Positions 46,564-59,597 are shown, numbered from the stretch's first letter. The stretch: 64,000 nucleotides of DNA from Halomonas sp. NO4 (GCF_010994375.1 NZ_WHMA01000011.1:33469-97468), one strand, 5' to 3'. A program made the numbers and translations. The notes: a model not told the origin generated them from the letters alone.

Positions 46564-47610
46564 GTGCGGATCGCCATCGACACGATGGGAGGCGATGCCG
46601 GCCCCCGTGCTGCGGTCCAGGGTGCGGCGCTGGCGGCGCTGAGTCACCCAGGGCTGTGTCTCGATCTTTTCGGGCCGCACGCTGTGCTGACGTCCGAGCT
46701 TGCCAACCTGCCGCGGCACCTCGCTGCGGCAGGTTCGCACTTGTGCGTCCATCATGCTCCCGCAGCGATCCGACAGGACCAGCGCCCCTCCGATGCCCTG
46801 CGTCACGGGGCACAGACCAGCATGGCTCGCATGCTGGCCCACCTGGCCGACGGGGGGGGCGCGGCGGGGGTCAGTGCCGGCAACACCGGTGCCCTGATGG
46901 CACTGGCGCGCCGCGAGCTCGGCATGGTGGCGGACATGCCGCGCCCCGCTATCAGCACGGCAATTCCCACGCGTAACGAAGGGCGCTGCTATCTTCTCGA
47001 CTTGGGGGCCAACGTCGACGCCAGCGCTGCGCGTCTGGTCGACTTCGCCTGCATGGGCGAGGTGATGGCGCGCCACGTGGACGGCCTGGCCGCGCCCCGG
47101 GTGGCGCTGCTCAACGTCGGCAGCGAAGGGACCAAGGGCAGTGCCGTGGTTCGCGAGGCCGATGCGCGACTGCGCGAACGTACGGCGCTTAACTACTGCG
47201 GTTTCGTCGAGGGCAATGGCATCTTCGCCGGGGCCGCCGACGTGATCGTCTGTGACGGCTTCGTCGGCAATGCCGTGCTCAAGGCCAGCGAAGGCCTGGC
47301 GCGCATGCTGATCGAGCGCGTGCAGGCGACCGTCGAGGCGCGCTGGAGCGGACGCCTGGTGGGACTCATGGCGCGGCCGGCATTGCGTCGCCTCAAGGGC
47401 GAGCTCGACCCGGTGCGCTACAATGGCGCGAGCCTTCTGGGCCTGGCCGGGATCGTCATCAAGAGCCACGGCAGCGCCGAGGCCACCGGCTTCGCCTACG
47501 CGGTGGAGCGCGCCGTGCGTGAGGTGAAGCAGGACCTGCCGTCACACCTTGCCAGGGAACTGGTCGGCGGTCGGTCCGCACAGCACTCAACAAGAGCAAA
47601 AGGTGAATGA
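46564..47610 (+). CDS. plsX: Phosphate acyltransferase PlsX
   Basis: A 348-residue Pls[69 protein letters not shown]. It makes acyl-phosphate from acyl-ACP for phospholipid synthesis. GTG start at 46564 without a strong ribosome site, 35 nt after rpmF. Confidence 0.94.
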   Translation: MRIAIDTMGGDAGPRAAVQGAALAALSHPGLCLDLFGPHAVLTSELANLPRHLAAAGSHLCVHHAPAAIRQDQRPSDALRHGAQTSMARMLAHLADGGGAAGVSAGNTGALMALARRELGMVADMPRPAISTAIPTRNEGRCYLLDLGANVDASAARLVDFACMGEVMARHVDGLAAPRVALLNVGSEGTKGSAVVREADARLRERTALNYCGFVEGNGIFAGAADVIVCDGFVGNAVLKASEGLARMLIERVQATVEARWSGRLVGLMARPALRRLKGELDPVRYNGASLLGLAGIVIKSHGSAEATGFAYAVERAVREVKQDLPSHLARELVGGRSAQHSTRAKGE

Positions 47611-47611
47611 C

Positions 47612-48565
47612 ATGACTCAACCCCTTGCCCTCGTCTTTCCCGGGCAGGGCTCGCAGCAGCTGGGAATGCTGCGTGAGCTGGCCGAGCGCTACAGCGTGGT
47701 GCGTACCACCTTCGAGGAGGCCGCCGACGCGCTGGGCTACGACCTGTGGAAAGTGGTCCAGGAGGGACCGGAAGAGGCGCTCAACGCCACGGCCTGCACC
47801 CAGCCGGCCCTGCTCACCGCGAGCGTGGCGATCTGGCGCGTGTGGCAGGAGCTGGAGGGGCCGCGCCCCGATGCCATGGCGGGCCACAGCCTTGGCGAAT
47901 ACAGCGCCATGGTATGTGCCGGGGTGCTCGGCTTTGCCGATGGCGTGCGCCTGGTGGAGCTGCGCGGCAAGGCGATGCAGGCCGCGGTGCCCGCGGGTGA
48001 GGGGGCCATGGCGGCAATCCTCGGCCTCGACGATGCCCGCGTGGAGCAGGCCTGCGAGGAGGCTGCCCAGGGCGAGGTGGTCGCGGCCGTCAACTACAAT
48101 GCCCCAGGGCAGGTGGTGATCGCCGGCAGCCAGGCCGCCGTGGATCGGGCCATTGCTCGCTGCCAGGAGGCTGGCGCCAAGCGGGCCATGCCGCTGCCGG
48201 TCTCGGTACCGTCGCACTGTGCGCTGATGCGCCCGGCCGCCGAGCGGCTCGAGTCGGCCATGACCGCGCTCGACATGCGACCGCCGCGCTATACCGTCTA
48301 TCAGAACGTTGACGCCCAGGCGCACGCCGACGTGGAGACGCTTCGCACTCGCCTGGTCGAGCAGCTCTATCAGCCGGTACGCTGGACGGCCTGCATCGAG
48401 GCGATGGTGGCCGGCGGTGCCGAGGTGTTCATCGAGTGCGGCCCGGGTAAGGTGCTCACCGGCTTGAACAAGCGTATCGCCCGGGGCAGCCGGGGGCTGG
48501 CGGTCAACGACCCCGATAGCCTCGAGGCGGCTCTGGAACTCGCCCGCGAGACCCTGGGCCGCTAG
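47612..48565 (+). CDS. fabD: Malonyl-CoA:ACP transacylase FabD
   Basis: A 317-residue FabD: FPGQGSQQLGML, AGHSLGEYSAMV (catalytic serine), NYNAPGQVVIAG, PVSVPSHCALMRPA (catalytic histidine) and ECGPGKVLTGL. AAGG lies 8 nt before ATG 47612. fabH is absent between plsX and fabD, as in Pseudomonas. Confidence 0.96.
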   Translation: MTQPLALVFPGQGSQQLGMLRELAERYSVVRTTFEEAADALGYDLWKVVQEGPEEALNATACTQPALLTASVAIWRVWQELEGPRPDAMAGHSLGEYSAMVCAGVLGFADGVRLVELRGKAMQAAVPAGEGAMAAILGLDDARVEQACEEAAQGEVVAAVNYNAPGQVVIAGSQAAVDRAIARCQEAGAKRAMPLPVSVPSHCALMRPAAERLESAMTALDMRPPRYTVYQNVDAQAHADVETLRTRLVEQLYQPVRWTACIEAMVAGGAEVFIECGPGKVLTGLNKRIARGSRGLAVNDPDSLEAALELARETLGR

Positions 48566-48613
48566 GCCCGGGTCGATCCGCCCAGGAATCAACCCCAACC
48601 ATCGGGAATAGCT

Positions 48614-49357
48614 ATGACGAGCGAACGCAGAATCGCCCTGGTCACCGGTGCCAGCCGCGGCATCGGGCGCGCCATCGCCCATGAACTGGGCCGCCAGGGG
48701 CGGGTGGTGATCGGTACCGCCACCACCGAAAGCGGGGCGGCGAAGATCGACGAGGACCTGCGCGCCCAGGGTATCGAGGGTGCCGGTCGTGCCCTGGACG
48801 TTACCGACCAGGCCAGCGTCGATGCCCTGGTCAAGGCGATCACCGACGAGTTCGGCGCCCCCACCATCCTGGTCAACAACGCCGGTATCACCCGCGACAA
48901 CCTGCTGATGCGCATGAAGGAAGACGAGTGGGATGCGGTGCTCGACACCAATCTCAAGTCGGTCTATCGCGTCTCCAAGGCGTGCCTGCGCGGCATGACC
49001 CGGGCGCGCTTCGGCCGCATCGTCAGTATCAGCTCGGTGGTGGCTACCATGGGCAACCTGGGGCAGACCAATTACGCGGCCGCCAAGGCCGGCATGGAGG
49101 GCTTTACCCGTGCCCTGGCCCGCGAGGTGGCGAGTCGCGCCATCACGGTCAATGCCGTGGCGCCGGGCTTCATCGCCACCGACATGACCCAGGCGCTCCC
49201 CGAGGAACAGCACCAGGCGCTGCTCACCCAGATTCCCCTGTCGCGCCTGGGCGAACCGGAGGAGATCGCCGCGGCGGTCGGCTTTCTCACCGGCGAGAGC
49301 GCCGGCTATATCACCGGCGAGACGCTGCAGGTCAACGGCGGCATGAACATGCGTTGA
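48614..49357 (+). CDS. fabG: 3-oxoacyl-ACP reductase FabG
   Basis: A 247-residue SDR enzyme: VTGASRGIGRAIA, LVNNAGITRDNLLMRMK, SISSVVATMGNLGQTNYAAAKAG and a C-terminal GYITGETLQVNGGMNM. It reduces 3-oxoacyl-ACP with NADPH in fatty acid elongation. Confidence 0.97.
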   Translation: MTSERRIALVTGASRGIGRAIAHELGRQGRVVIGTATTESGAAKIDEDLRAQGIEGAGRALDVTDQASVDALVKAITDEFGAPTILVNNAGITRDNLLMRMKEDEWDAVLDTNLKSVYRVSKACLRGMTRARFGRIVSISSVVATMGNLGQTNYAAAKAGMEGFTRALAREVASRAITVNAVAPGFIATDMTQALPEEQHQALLTQIPLSRLGEPEEIAAAVGFLTGESAGYITGETLQVNGGMNMR

Positions 49358-49358
49358 A

Positions 49359-49403
49359 GCCCCCTCGGGTCGGCGGTTGCGCCGATCGGGGGGCGTCTAT
49401 AAA
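49359..49403 (+). promoter_or_regulatory. Hairpin and -10 box before acpP
   Basis: GCCCCC/GGGGGC with inner CGGCG/CGCCG form a hairpin at 49359-49394 right after fabG, without a T run. TATAAA at 49398-49403 is a good -10, with a weak TTGCGC 15 bp upstream. The region probably separates fabG and acpP mRNA levels, since acpP is normally transcribed at a much higher rate. Confidence 0.45.
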
Positions 49404-49481
49404 CTACCCCGCAGCTTTGCGGTTGCGGACCACCCGGCTGGTCATCTGAACGGCTAACTTGAACGACTGGAGTACGTCATA

Positions 49482-49715
49482 ATGAGCACCATCGAAGAGC
49501 GCGTGAAGAAGGTTGTGGCCGAGCGCCTGAACGTCAAGGAAGAGGACATCCAGAACAGCTCCTCCTTCACCGAGGACCTCGGTGCCGATTCCCTGGACAC
49601 CGTCGAACTGGTGATGGCGCTCGAAGAGGAATTCGATACCGAGATTCCCGACGAGGAAGCCGAGAAGATCACCACCGTTCAGGAAGCCATCGATTACGTC
49701 AATGCCCACCAGTAA
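49482..49715 (+). CDS. acpP: Acyl carrier protein
   Basis: A 77-residue acidic [21 protein letters not shown] holds S37, the phosphopantetheine attachment site. GACTGGAG lies upstream of the start. It carries acyl chains for FabD, FabG, FabF and PlsX. Confidence 0.98.
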   Translation: MSTIEERVKKVVAERLNVKEEDIQNSSSFTEDLGADSLDTVELVMALEEEFDTEIPDEEAEKITTVQEAIDYVNAHQ

Positions 49716-49786
49716 GGGCTTGGTCGTCACCGCTTGCTGAGTTGAATCGAGCGAAGCATATCGCTGGGGCCGCTTGCCAGGCCCAC

Positions 49787-49818
49787 GGAAAGCCGTCCTG
49801 GGTTCAGGGCGGCTTTCC
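49787..49818 (+). terminator. 14-bp hairpin after acpP
   Basis: GGAAAGCCGTCCTG pairs with CAGGGCGGCTTTCC (one G-T pair) across GGTT. The tail ATTTGT is T-poor, so it may stabilise the 3' end of acpP mRNA as well as terminate. Confidence 0.6.
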
Positions 49819-49858
49819 GCATTTGTGGCGCTGCTCCCCAAGGGGAGGGCTTGTCCGG

Positions 49859-49864
49859 TATAAT
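49859..49864 (+). promoter_or_regulatory. -10 element of a fabF promoter
   Basis: A perfect TATAAT lies 59 bp before fabF, downstream of the acpP hairpin. No clear -35 is spaced 17 bp upstream. CTCCCC/GGGGAG inverted arms at 49835-49848 lie in that position and could be a regulator site. Confidence 0.45.
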
Positions 49865-49922
49865 GCGAGCAATGGCGACCCGACCAGGGGCCGTATCAAC
49901 AAGCTTGTCTGGAGGAGAGCGG

Positions 49923-51158
49923 ATGGCTCGTAGAGTAGTGGTGACCGGGCTGGGACTGGTCACACCGGTGGGCAACACCGTGGAGGAGAGCTGGGAGAGC
50001 ATCCTGGCCGGCAAGAGCGGCATCGCCCCCATCGAGCATTTCGATGCCAGCGGCTTCAATACGCGCTTCGGCGGTTCAGTGAAGGGCTTCGAGATCAGTC
50101 CCTACCTGAATCCCAAGGATGCGCGCAAGATGGACCTGTTCATCCAGTACGGGATCGCCGCCGCCTCCCAGGCCATCAGCGATTCCGGCCTCGCGTGCAC
50201 CGAGGAGAACGCCGAGCGCATTGGTGTGGCCATCGGCTCCGGCATCGGTGGACTGCCGATGATCGAGCACAACCACAACGCCCTCAACAAGGGCGGGGCA
50301 CGCCGCATCTCGCCCTTCTTCGTGCCCGGCTCGATCATCAACATGATCTCCGGCAACCTGGCGATCCTGCATGGCTTCCGCGGCCCCAACATTGCCATCA
50401 CCACGGCCTGCACTACCGGCACCCACAACATCGGCTACAGTGCACGCACCATCGCCTATGGCGATGCCGACGTGATGATCTGCGGCGGTGCCGAGATGGC
50501 CACCACGCCGCTGGGCCTCGGTGGCTTCTCCGCGGCGCGGGCGCTCTCCACGCGCAATGACGATCCCGCGGCCGCGAGCCGTCCCTGGGATCGCGACCGC
50601 GACGGCTTCGTGCTATCCGATGGTGCCGGCGTGCTGGTGCTCGAGGAGTACGAGCACGCCAAGGTGCGCGGTGCGACCATCTATGCCGAGCTGACCGGTT
50701 TCGGCATGAGCGACGATGCCCACCACATGACCTCGCCGCCCGAGGATGGCAGCGGGGCGGCGCTTTCCATGCGCAACGCCATCCGCGATGCGCGCATCGA
50801 CCCGGCGGCCATCGACTACATCAATGCCCACGGGACCTCCACGCCGGCCGGCGACCTGGCCGAGACGCGTGCCATCAAGCAGGTGATGGGCGAGGCGGCG
50901 AACGCCGTGGCGGTGAGTTCCACCAAGTCGATGATCGGCCACCTGCTGGGTGCCGCCGGTGCTGTCGAGGCGGTGTTCTCGGTACTTGCGATCCGCGACA
51001 AGGTGCTGCCGCCCACCATCAACCTGGATAACCCCCAGGAAGGCTGTGATCTGGACTACGTGCCGCACACCGCCCGGCAGCACGCGGTGGAGGTGGCGCT
51101 GTCCAACTCCTTCGGCTTCGGTGGCACCAACGGCACCCTGGTCTTCGCCAAGGTGTGA
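49923..51158 (+). CDS. fabF: 3-oxoacyl-ACP synthase II FabF
   Basis: A 411-residue condensing enzyme. [12 protein letters not shown] carries the active cysteine; [12 protein letters not shown] and [15 protein letters not shown] carry the two histidines. It extends acyl-ACP and shifts unsaturated chains from C16 to C18. GGAGGAGAG precedes the ATG. Confidence 0.97.
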   Translation: MARRVVVTGLGLVTPVGNTVEESWESILAGKSGIAPIEHFDASGFNTRFGGSVKGFEISPYLNPKDARKMDLFIQYGIAAASQAISDSGLACTEENAERIGVAIGSGIGGLPMIEHNHNALNKGGARRISPFFVPGSIINMISGNLAILHGFRGPNIAITTACTTGTHNIGYSARTIAYGDADVMICGGAEMATTPLGLGGFSAARALSTRNDDPAAASRPWDRDRDGFVLSDGAGVLVLEEYEHAKVRGATIYAELTGFGMSDDAHHMTSPPEDGSGAALSMRNAIRDARIDPAAIDYINAHGTSTPAGDLAETRAIKQVMGEAANAVAVSSTKSMIGHLLGAAGAVEAVFSVLAIRDKVLPPTINLDNPQEGCDLDYVPHTARQHAVEVALSNSFGFGGTNGTLVFAKV

Positions 51159-51985
51159 TGACCACGCCCCGGCACGAGGCAGCGGGCGCCATGCTTCCGC
51201 TCGACGACCGCGGCCTGGCCTACGGCGACGGTCTCTTCGAGACCGTCCTGCTGCGTGACGGCCGCCCGCAACTGTGGGATGCACACCTGGCGCGCCTGGC
51301 ACGCGGCTGCCATGTGCTGGGCATTCCCCTGCCCGCCGAACACGACCTGGCGGCGCCTCTGGCCGAGGCGCCGACGGGCCTCGCCGTGCTCAAGCTGGTG
51401 GTGACCCGCGGTAGCGGAGGGCGGGGCTATCGACCGCCGGCGGTGCCCGAGCCGCGCCTGGCCTGGCAGGTCACGGCATTCGCGCCCGACCGTGACGCCT
51501 GGCGTGACGGCGTGCGGGTTCGCCACTGCCGCCTCCGGCTGGGTCTCCAGCCTCGGCTGGCCGGCCTCAAGCACTTGGGGCGCCTGGAGAACGTGCTGGC
51601 CCGGGCCGAGTGGGACGACCCTGCAATTGCCGAAGGGCTGCTGTGCGACAGCGATGGCGTGCTGGTCGAGGCCACCGCCATGAACCTCTTCTGGCAGCGT
51701 GGCGGGCGCCTGGAGACCCCACGCCTCGATCGCTGCGGTGTGGCCGGCACCCTGCGCGACGCTCTGGGCGAGCGCCTCGCGATTGCCGAAGTGGCGGCCG
51801 GCCCGGACGTGCTGTGCGAGGCCGAGGCGGCCTGGGTGGGCAATTCCGTGCAGGGGCTGTGGCCGCTTACCCGCCTGGACGACAGCGACGGTCGGACGCT
51901 GATGACCTGGCGCCTCGGCGAGGCGCACCGGGCGCTGCAGGGCGAGGCTCAGGCGCTGCTCGGCTACCCCGTGATGGATCAATGA
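51158..51985 (+). CDS. pabC: 4-amino-4-deoxychorismate lyase PabC
   Basis: A 275-residue fold-type IV PLP enzyme: LDDRGLAYGDGLFETVLLRDG, LKLVVTRGSGGRGY, GLKHLGRLENVLAR (lysine K in GLKHL) and VLVEATAMNLFW. It releases p-aminobenzoate for folate. The ATG shares one base with the fabF stop; a GTG 3 nt upstream is also possible. The fabF-pabC-mltG-tmk-holB order is conserved. Confidence 0.92.
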   Translation: MTTPRHEAAGAMLPLDDRGLAYGDGLFETVLLRDGRPQLWDAHLARLARGCHVLGIPLPAEHDLAAPLAEAPTGLAVLKLVVTRGSGGRGYRPPAVPEPRLAWQVTAFAPDRDAWRDGVRVRHCRLRLGLQPRLAGLKHLGRLENVLARAEWDDPAIAEGLLCDSDGVLVEATAMNLFWQRGGRLETPRLDRCGVAGTLRDALGERLAIAEVAAGPDVLCEAEAAWVGNSVQGLWPLTRLDDSDGRTLMTWRLGEAHRALQGEAQALLGYPVMDQ

Positions 51986-51998
51986 ACGAGGAGAACGC

Positions 51999-54701
<2,703 letters not shown>

Positions 54702-54724
54702 CGCCGGGCCCGGGAGGAGACACC

Positions 54725-55060
54725 ATGGCCGCACAGAAAGCCCTGTCGCTGACCATCCAGAACGAGACGACGCTGCTCTCCGCCTACATGCCGCTGCTCG
54801 AGCGCGGCGGTATCTTCGTGCCCACCCGCGAACGCTACGACCTGGGCCAGGAGGTCTATCTGCTGTTGACCCTGCCCGGCGACCACGAGCGGATGCCGGT
54901 GACCGGGCAGGTGGTATGGGTATCGCCGGACGGCGTGGCCGGGCGCCGCGTGCCGGGTATCGGTATCCACTTCAGCCCCGACGACCAAGCGGTGCGCGAC
55001 CGCATCGAGACCCTGCTGGCTGGCCATCTCGACAAGGGCGCACCAACCTATACGCTCTGA
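54725..55060 (+). CDS. pilZ: PilZ-domain protein
   Basis: A 111-residue PilZ protein: LSLTIQNETTLLSAYMPLLERGGIFVPT, VYLLLTLPGDHERMPVTGQVVWV, GIGIHFS. It lies after holB as in Pseudomonas, where this PilZ is needed for type IV pilus assembly and does not itself bind cyclic di-GMP; the RxxxR motif is also absent here. Confidence 0.9.
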   Translation: MAAQKALSLTIQNETTLLSAYMPLLERGGIFVPTRERYDLGQEVYLLLTLPGDHERMPVTGQVVWVSPDGVAGRRVPGIGIHFSPDDQAVRDRIETLLAGHLDKGAPTYTL

Positions 55061-55118
55061 GTGTGCGAGCCTCAATCCGGTGTCGTATATCCCTTCATTG
55101 AATTCGGTAATCTCCCGC

Positions 55119-55964
55119 ATGTTTGTCGACTCCCACTGCCATCTCGACCGCCTCGACCCGGCGACCCACGACGGTGACCTCGCCGCTGCCCTCGAGGCCG
55201 CCCGCGCATGCGGCGTGCGCCAGTTCCTGGCCATCGGCGTGACCCTGGACGAGGTGCCGGGGGTAGCAGCTATCGCCCGCGAGCACGACGACGTCGTGAT
55301 CGCCGCGGGCCTTCACCCGCTCTATCAGGTCGCCGAGGAGCCCAGCATCGCCGCGATCCAGGAGACCGCCGAGCGCTACGGCGCCGTGGCCATCGGCGAG
55401 TGCGGGCTCGACTACCACTACCTGACCCAGTCGCCGGACCGGGTGCCGTCCCGCGAGGTGCAGCGCGAGCGCTTCCGCCGCCAGCTGCTCGCCGCCCGCG
55501 AGCTCGAGCTGCCGGTGATCGTTCATACCCGCGAGGCGCGCGACGAGACCCTGGCACTGATCCGCGAGCACACCGACCCCGCCGTGGGGGGCGTGCTGCA
55601 CTGCTTCACCGAGGACCTCGACATGGCCCGCGAGGCGGTGCGCCACGGCTTTCTCATCTCGCTCTCCGGCATCGTCACCTTCCGCAATGCCGAGGCGCTG
55701 CGCGAGGTGGCCCGCCAGGTGCCGCTGGACCGCCTGCTGATCGAGACCGACAGCCCCTACCTGGCGCCGGTGCCGCACCGCGGCAAGCCCAACGAGCCGG
55801 CCTGGGTGGTGGAGGTGGCTGAGTGCATCGCCGCCGAGCGCGGCATCAGCGTCGAGGAGGTGGCCATGCAGACCACCGCCAACTTCTATCGCCTGTTCCG
55901 CGGCGCGGCGCCCGAGGCGCCCGCCGAGGTGCGCCAGGCCCTGGCCAGCGCCGGCCTGGTCTGA
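55119..55964 (+). CDS. TatD-family metal-dependent DNase (YcfH type)
   Basis: A 281-residue TIM-barrel hydrolase: FVDSHCHLDRL, AAGLHPLYQV, AIGECGLDYHY, VIVHTREARDETL, LHCFTED and IETDSPYLAPVPHRGKPNEP supply the metal ligands. It is probably a 3'-5' DNase or quality-control nuclease. Confidence 0.93.
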   Translation: MFVDSHCHLDRLDPATHDGDLAAALEAARACGVRQFLAIGVTLDEVPGVAAIAREHDDVVIAAGLHPLYQVAEEPSIAAIQETAERYGAVAIGECGLDYHYLTQSPDRVPSREVQRERFRRQLLAARELELPVIVHTREARDETLALIREHTDPAVGGVLHCFTEDLDMAREAVRHGFLISLSGIVTFRNAEALREVARQVPLDRLLIETDSPYLAPVPHRGKPNEPAWVVEVAECIAAERGISVEEVAMQTTANFYRLFRGAAPEAPAEVRQALASAGLV

Positions 55965-55991
55965 CCGGCGAACGCCATCACGGAGGGCGCC

Positions 55992-56543
55992 ATGAACCTG
56001 GAACCGCTGCTGGCCCGCATCGAGCCCTGGGGCGAGGTCCCGCCCGTGGAGCGCTGGCACCCCGAGGCGGTCGGCGAGATGGATCTGGAGATCGCCGCCG
56101 ACGGTCGCTGGATTCACGAGGGAGCGGAGATTGCCCGGCCGCGGCTGGTGCGGCTGCTCTCCACCATCCTGCGTCGCGAGTCGGATGGCCACTACTACCT
56201 GGTGACCCCGGTGGAGAAGCAGCGCATCCGGGTGGTGGACCGTCCCTTCGTGATCGTCGATGCCGACCCCGATGCCGACGGCTGGTGGTTGGTCACCAAT
56301 GTCGGCGACCGGCTGCGCCTCGGCGCCGTGCACCGCTTCACCGTCACCGCCACGCCCGACGGGGTCGCGGTGCCCGAGGTGCCGGTGCGTTTCGGCCTCG
56401 CGGCACGGCTGGGGCGCAACCTCTACTACCGCCTGGTGGACACTGCCGAGGCGCGCCCCGGTGAAGACGGCAGCGTCGAGCTGGGGCTGGTCAGCGACGG
56501 CGTCTGGCAGCCCTTGGGCCGGCTGGCGGCCGAGGACGCATGA
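55992..56543 (+). CDS. DUF1285 protein
   Basis: A 183-residue protein with WHPEAVGEMDLEIAADGRWIHEG and IARPRLVRLLSTILRRESDGHYYLVTPVEKQRI, the DUF1285 family. Such proteins are soluble; their role is unknown. The stop overlaps the helicase start by 4 nt (ATGA). Confidence 0.88.
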   Translation: MNLEPLLARIEPWGEVPPVERWHPEAVGEMDLEIAADGRWIHEGAEIARPRLVRLLSTILRRESDGHYYLVTPVEKQRIRVVDRPFVIVDADPDADGWWLVTNVGDRLRLGAVHRFTVTATPDGVAVPEVPVRFGLAARLGRNLYYRLVDTAEARPGEDGSVELGLVSDGVWQPLGRLAAEDA

Positions 56544-58741
56544 GGCTGACCGCCGAGCAGCGCGCGGTGGTCGAGCACGGCGCCGGCCATGCCCGGGTGG
56601 CGGCGGTGGCCGGCTCGGGCAAGACCACCACCCTGGTGGCCCGGGTGTGGCACCTGCTGGAGCGCGGCGTGCCGCCCTCGCGGCTGCTGGTGTTGATGTT
56701 CAATCGCTCGGCCCGCGAGGATTTCCAGACCCGGCTGGCCGCCCTGGCCCCGTCGGAACAGCGCCTGCCCGATGTGCGCACCTTCCACTCCCTGGGGCAT
56801 CGCCTCACCGCCAGCCTGACCCGCTGGGGGGCACTGGCGCCGCGCCAGCTGCTCGCCGCCGACTGGCAGGTGGAACGGCTGCTGCGCCAGGCGACCCTTG
56901 CCGCCCTGGACGACGATCCCGAGCGTCGTGAGGTGGCGCTGGAGGCGGACACCCTCGACGCGCTGGCGCACTTCTGCGGCCTGGTGAAGGCCGAGATGAT
57001 CGCACCGGCCGCCCTCTATGAGCGCCTCGACCTGGGTGCGGAGTGCGGTCACTTCGTGGGCGCCTTCGATCATCTCGAGCACCTGCTCGCCGATCATGGC
57101 CTGATGACCTATGCGGACCTGCTCTTCCGCCCGCTGCGCGCCCTGGAAGCCGACGCCGCGCTGAGCGCACGGGTGCAGGGCTTTCTCGACCACGTCATCA
57201 TCGACGAATATCAGGACATCAACCAGGCGCAGCTGCGCCTGCTCGCCACCCTGGCGGGGCGCGACGCGGCGGTTATGGCGGTGGGCGATGCCAACCAGTG
57301 CATCTACGAGTGGCGCGGGGCGCACCCCGACACCATGCGCGAGCATTTCGCCACGACCTTCGGTCCCGCCACCGACTACCCCCTCTCCACGACCTTCCGG
57401 CATGGCCACGCCCTGGCGCTGGCGGCCAACCACGCCATTGCCGCCAACCGCCGGCGTCCCGACCAGCTGTGCCTCGCCGCGCCCGGCACCCCCGCCACCC
57501 GGCTGGTCGTGGCGGCGGGGCGGGCGGCGCTGCTCGACGCCCTGGCCGACTGGCGGCGCGACGGCCGGCGTCTCGACGAGACCTGCCTGCTGGTGCGCAG
57601 CTGGGCACTGTCGGTGCCGGCCCAGCTCGCGCTGCTGCAGGCCGGCGTGCCGTTCCGCCTCGCCCGGGAGGATCGCTTCGTCTTCCGCCTGCCGCTGGTC
57701 CAGGCGCTGGCCGGCTACCTGCGCCTGTCGCGGGATGCCCGCCTGCTCGCCGACCCCGCCCTGCTCCAGCGCCTGCTCGAACAGCCCACACCCTTCGTGG
57801 CCCGCGAGCGGCTGGCGACCCTGGCGCGCCGGCTGGCCACGACGCAGCACTTTCCCGAGCGTCATGACCCGCTGATCGCCGACCTCAAACCGCTGCAGCG
57901 CCGCAACCTCAAGCGGCGCTGGGCGCTGCTCTGCGAGCTGCCGCGGCTGTCTAGCTGGCCGCCGGCGCGTCTGCTCGCCCACGTGGTGGAGCGCCTGGAG
58001 GCCGACAAGGTCCTCAAGCGGGCGGCGGCGCGCCGCGACAAGGGCGAGGAGGACGTACGCCTGCTCGATGTGCTCATCGAGCAGGCCGGCGAGGTGCGCG
58101 ACCTCGACGCCTTCATCGAGCTCCTCGAGCGCCCCGTGGAGAACCATGCCGAGGGGATGCTGATCACCACCGTGCACGGTGCCAAGGGCCTGGAATGGCC
58201 GCTGGTGGTCCTGGCCGGGGCCAACGAGGAGGACTTTCCGCACTACGGACGCGACAATCCCCTGACGCCCGAGCGCCTGGAGGAGGAGCGGCGGCTCTTC
58301 TACGTGGCGATCACCCGGGCCCGCGAACGCCTGCTGGTGCTCCACGATGGCGGCGAGCATCGCCCCAGTCGCTTCATTGCCGAGAGTGCCTGGCAGGAGT
58401 GCCAGCGTGTCGGCGAGCGCCTCGACGAGCCCCAGGCGACGGGGCCGCCGCTGGCGGTCTCCGACCCGGCGCTGGTGGGCCGCTACCTGATGGCGCTGGG
58501 CCGTTCCCTGCCGCTGGAGCCCGCCCGCCGCCCGGTCGCCGCTTGCACCGAGCCGGCAGGGGGCGAAGCGTTCAGCGTCGGCCAGCGACTGCGCCACGCC
58601 GTCTTCGGCGAGGGAGAGATCGCCGTGGTGGAGGGCGACCCGGCCAATCCGGTGATCGAGGTACGCTTTCACCAGGCGGGCCGGCGGCGGCTGATCGCCC
58701 GTCGTGCGCCCATCGAACTGCTGAGTGTCGTGCCGGGGTGA
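56540..58741 (+). CDS. UvrD/Rep-like superfamily 1 helicase
   Basis: A 733-residue SF1A helicase: Q motif LTAEQRAVVEHG, Walker A AVAGSGKTTTLV, FHSLGHRL, Walker B VIIDEYQDINQAQ, GDANQCIYEWRGA, TTFRHG, TTVHGAKGLEWPLVV and YVAITRARERLLV. The C-terminal SVGQRLRHAVFGEGEIAVVEG is the UvrD tudor-like domain that contacts RNA polymerase in UvrD/PcrA. It is shorter than E. coli UvrD, and the A-V-A-G-S-G-K form resembles the smaller family found in Pseudomonas next to DUF1285. A role in repair or replication restart is inferred. Confidence 0.88.
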   Translation: MRLTAEQRAVVEHGAGHARVAAVAGSGKTTTLVARVWHLLERGVPPSRLLVLMFNRSAREDFQTRLAALAPSEQRLPDVRTFHSLGHRLTASLTRWGALAPRQLLAADWQVERLLRQATLAALDDDPERREVALEADTLDALAHFCGLVKAEMIAPAALYERLDLGAECGHFVGAFDHLEHLLADHGLMTYADLLFRPLRALEADAALSARVQGFLDHVIIDEYQDINQAQLRLLATLAGRDAAVMAVGDANQCIYEWRGAHPDTMREHFATTFGPATDYPLSTTFRHGHALALAANHAIAANRRRPDQLCLAAPGTPATRLVVAAGRAALLDALADWRRDGRRLDETCLLVRSWALSVPAQLALLQAGVPFRLAREDRFVFRLPLVQALAGYLRLSRDARLLADPALLQRLLEQPTPFVARERLATLARRLATTQHFPERHDPLIADLKPLQRRNLKRRWALLCELPRLSSWPPARLLAHVVERLEADKVLKRAAARRDKGEEDVRLLDVLIEQAGEVRDLDAFIELLERPVENHAEGMLITTVHGAKGLEWPLVVLAGANEEDFPHYGRDNPLTPERLEEERRLFYVAITRARERLLVLHDGGEHRPSRFIAESAWQECQRVGERLDEPQATGPPLAVSDPALVGRYLMALGRSLPLEPARRPVAACTEPAGGEAFSVGQRLRHAVFGEGEIAVVEGDPANPVIEVRFHQAGRRRLIARRAPIELLSVVPG

Positions 58742-58775
58742 TGCCCGCCGTATCCACCATGCCAGGAGGTCAACC

Positions 58776-59597
58776 ATGCCCCATCCGCTGATCACCGCCG
58801 AGGCGCTGCGCGAAGCGCTCGCCACCGCTACTCCCCCTCGGGTGCTGGACTGCCGTGCCCGGCTCAGCGACGCCACCGCCGGCGAGCGGCTGTGGCGAGA
58901 AGGTAACCTGCCCGGCAGCCAGCACCTCGATCTTGACCGTGACCTGGCCGCGCCGGCGGGGGAGGGAGGGCGCCATCCGCTGCCTTCGCCCGCGGCCTTC
59001 ACTGCCGTGGTCCAGCGCCTGGGGCTGACTCCCGAGCGCCCGGTGGTGGTCTACGACGACATGGGCGGGCAACTCGCCGCGGCCCGCGCCTGGTGGATGC
59101 TGGCCATCTGGGCCGGCCATCCGGACGTGCGCATGCTCGACGGCGGCCTGCGAGCCTGGCAGGAAGCGGGCGGCGAACTACCGCTGGGCCGCGAGTCACC
59201 CCCCGTGCCGAGCGCCTGGCAGCCGCGCTTCGATGACAGCGCCTGGGTGGATGCCGGTCGCGTCCTGGTGGGCGATGAACTCAAGGTCGATGCGCGCGCC
59301 CCCGAGCGTTTCCGCGGCGAGGCCGAGCCCATCGATCCCGTGGCCGGCCATATCCCCGGCGCGGCGTGTCGGCCGAGCAGCGACAACCTGACCCCGGCGG
59401 GCTATTTCAAGTCGCCCGAGCAGCTCGCTGCCGAGCTGCCCGAGACGGCGGCGACGATCGCCTACTGCGGCTCCGGCGTCACTGCCTGCCACACCATCCT
59501 CGCGTACGCCGTGGCCGGGCGGCCGCTGCCGCGGCTCTATGCCGGCTCGTGGAGCGAGTGGATTCGCGACCCGGCGCGCCCCGTCGCCACGGGCTAG
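58776..59597 (+). CDS. sseA: Sulfurtransferase (3-mercaptopyruvate type)
   Basis: A 273-residue two-domain rhodanese. The N-terminal domain is inactive and the C-terminal one has CGSGVTA with C231, the loop of 3-mercaptopyruvate sulfurtransferases. It transfers sulfur from mercaptopyruvate or thiosulfate to an acceptor. AGGAGGT lies 5 nt before the ATG at 58776, a strong site that decides the start. Confidence 0.88.
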   Translation: MPHPLITAEALREALATATPPRVLDCRARLSDATAGERLWREGNLPGSQHLDLDRDLAAPAGEGGRHPLPSPAAFTAVVQRLGLTPERPVVVYDDMGGQLAAARAWWMLAIWAGHPDVRMLDGGLRAWQEAGGELPLGRESPPVPSAWQPRFDDSAWVDAGRVLVGDELKVDARAPERFRGEAEPIDPVAGHIPGAACRPSSDNLTPAGYFKSPEQLAAELPETAATIAYCGSGVTACHTILAYAVAGRPLPRLYAGSWSEWIRDPARPVATG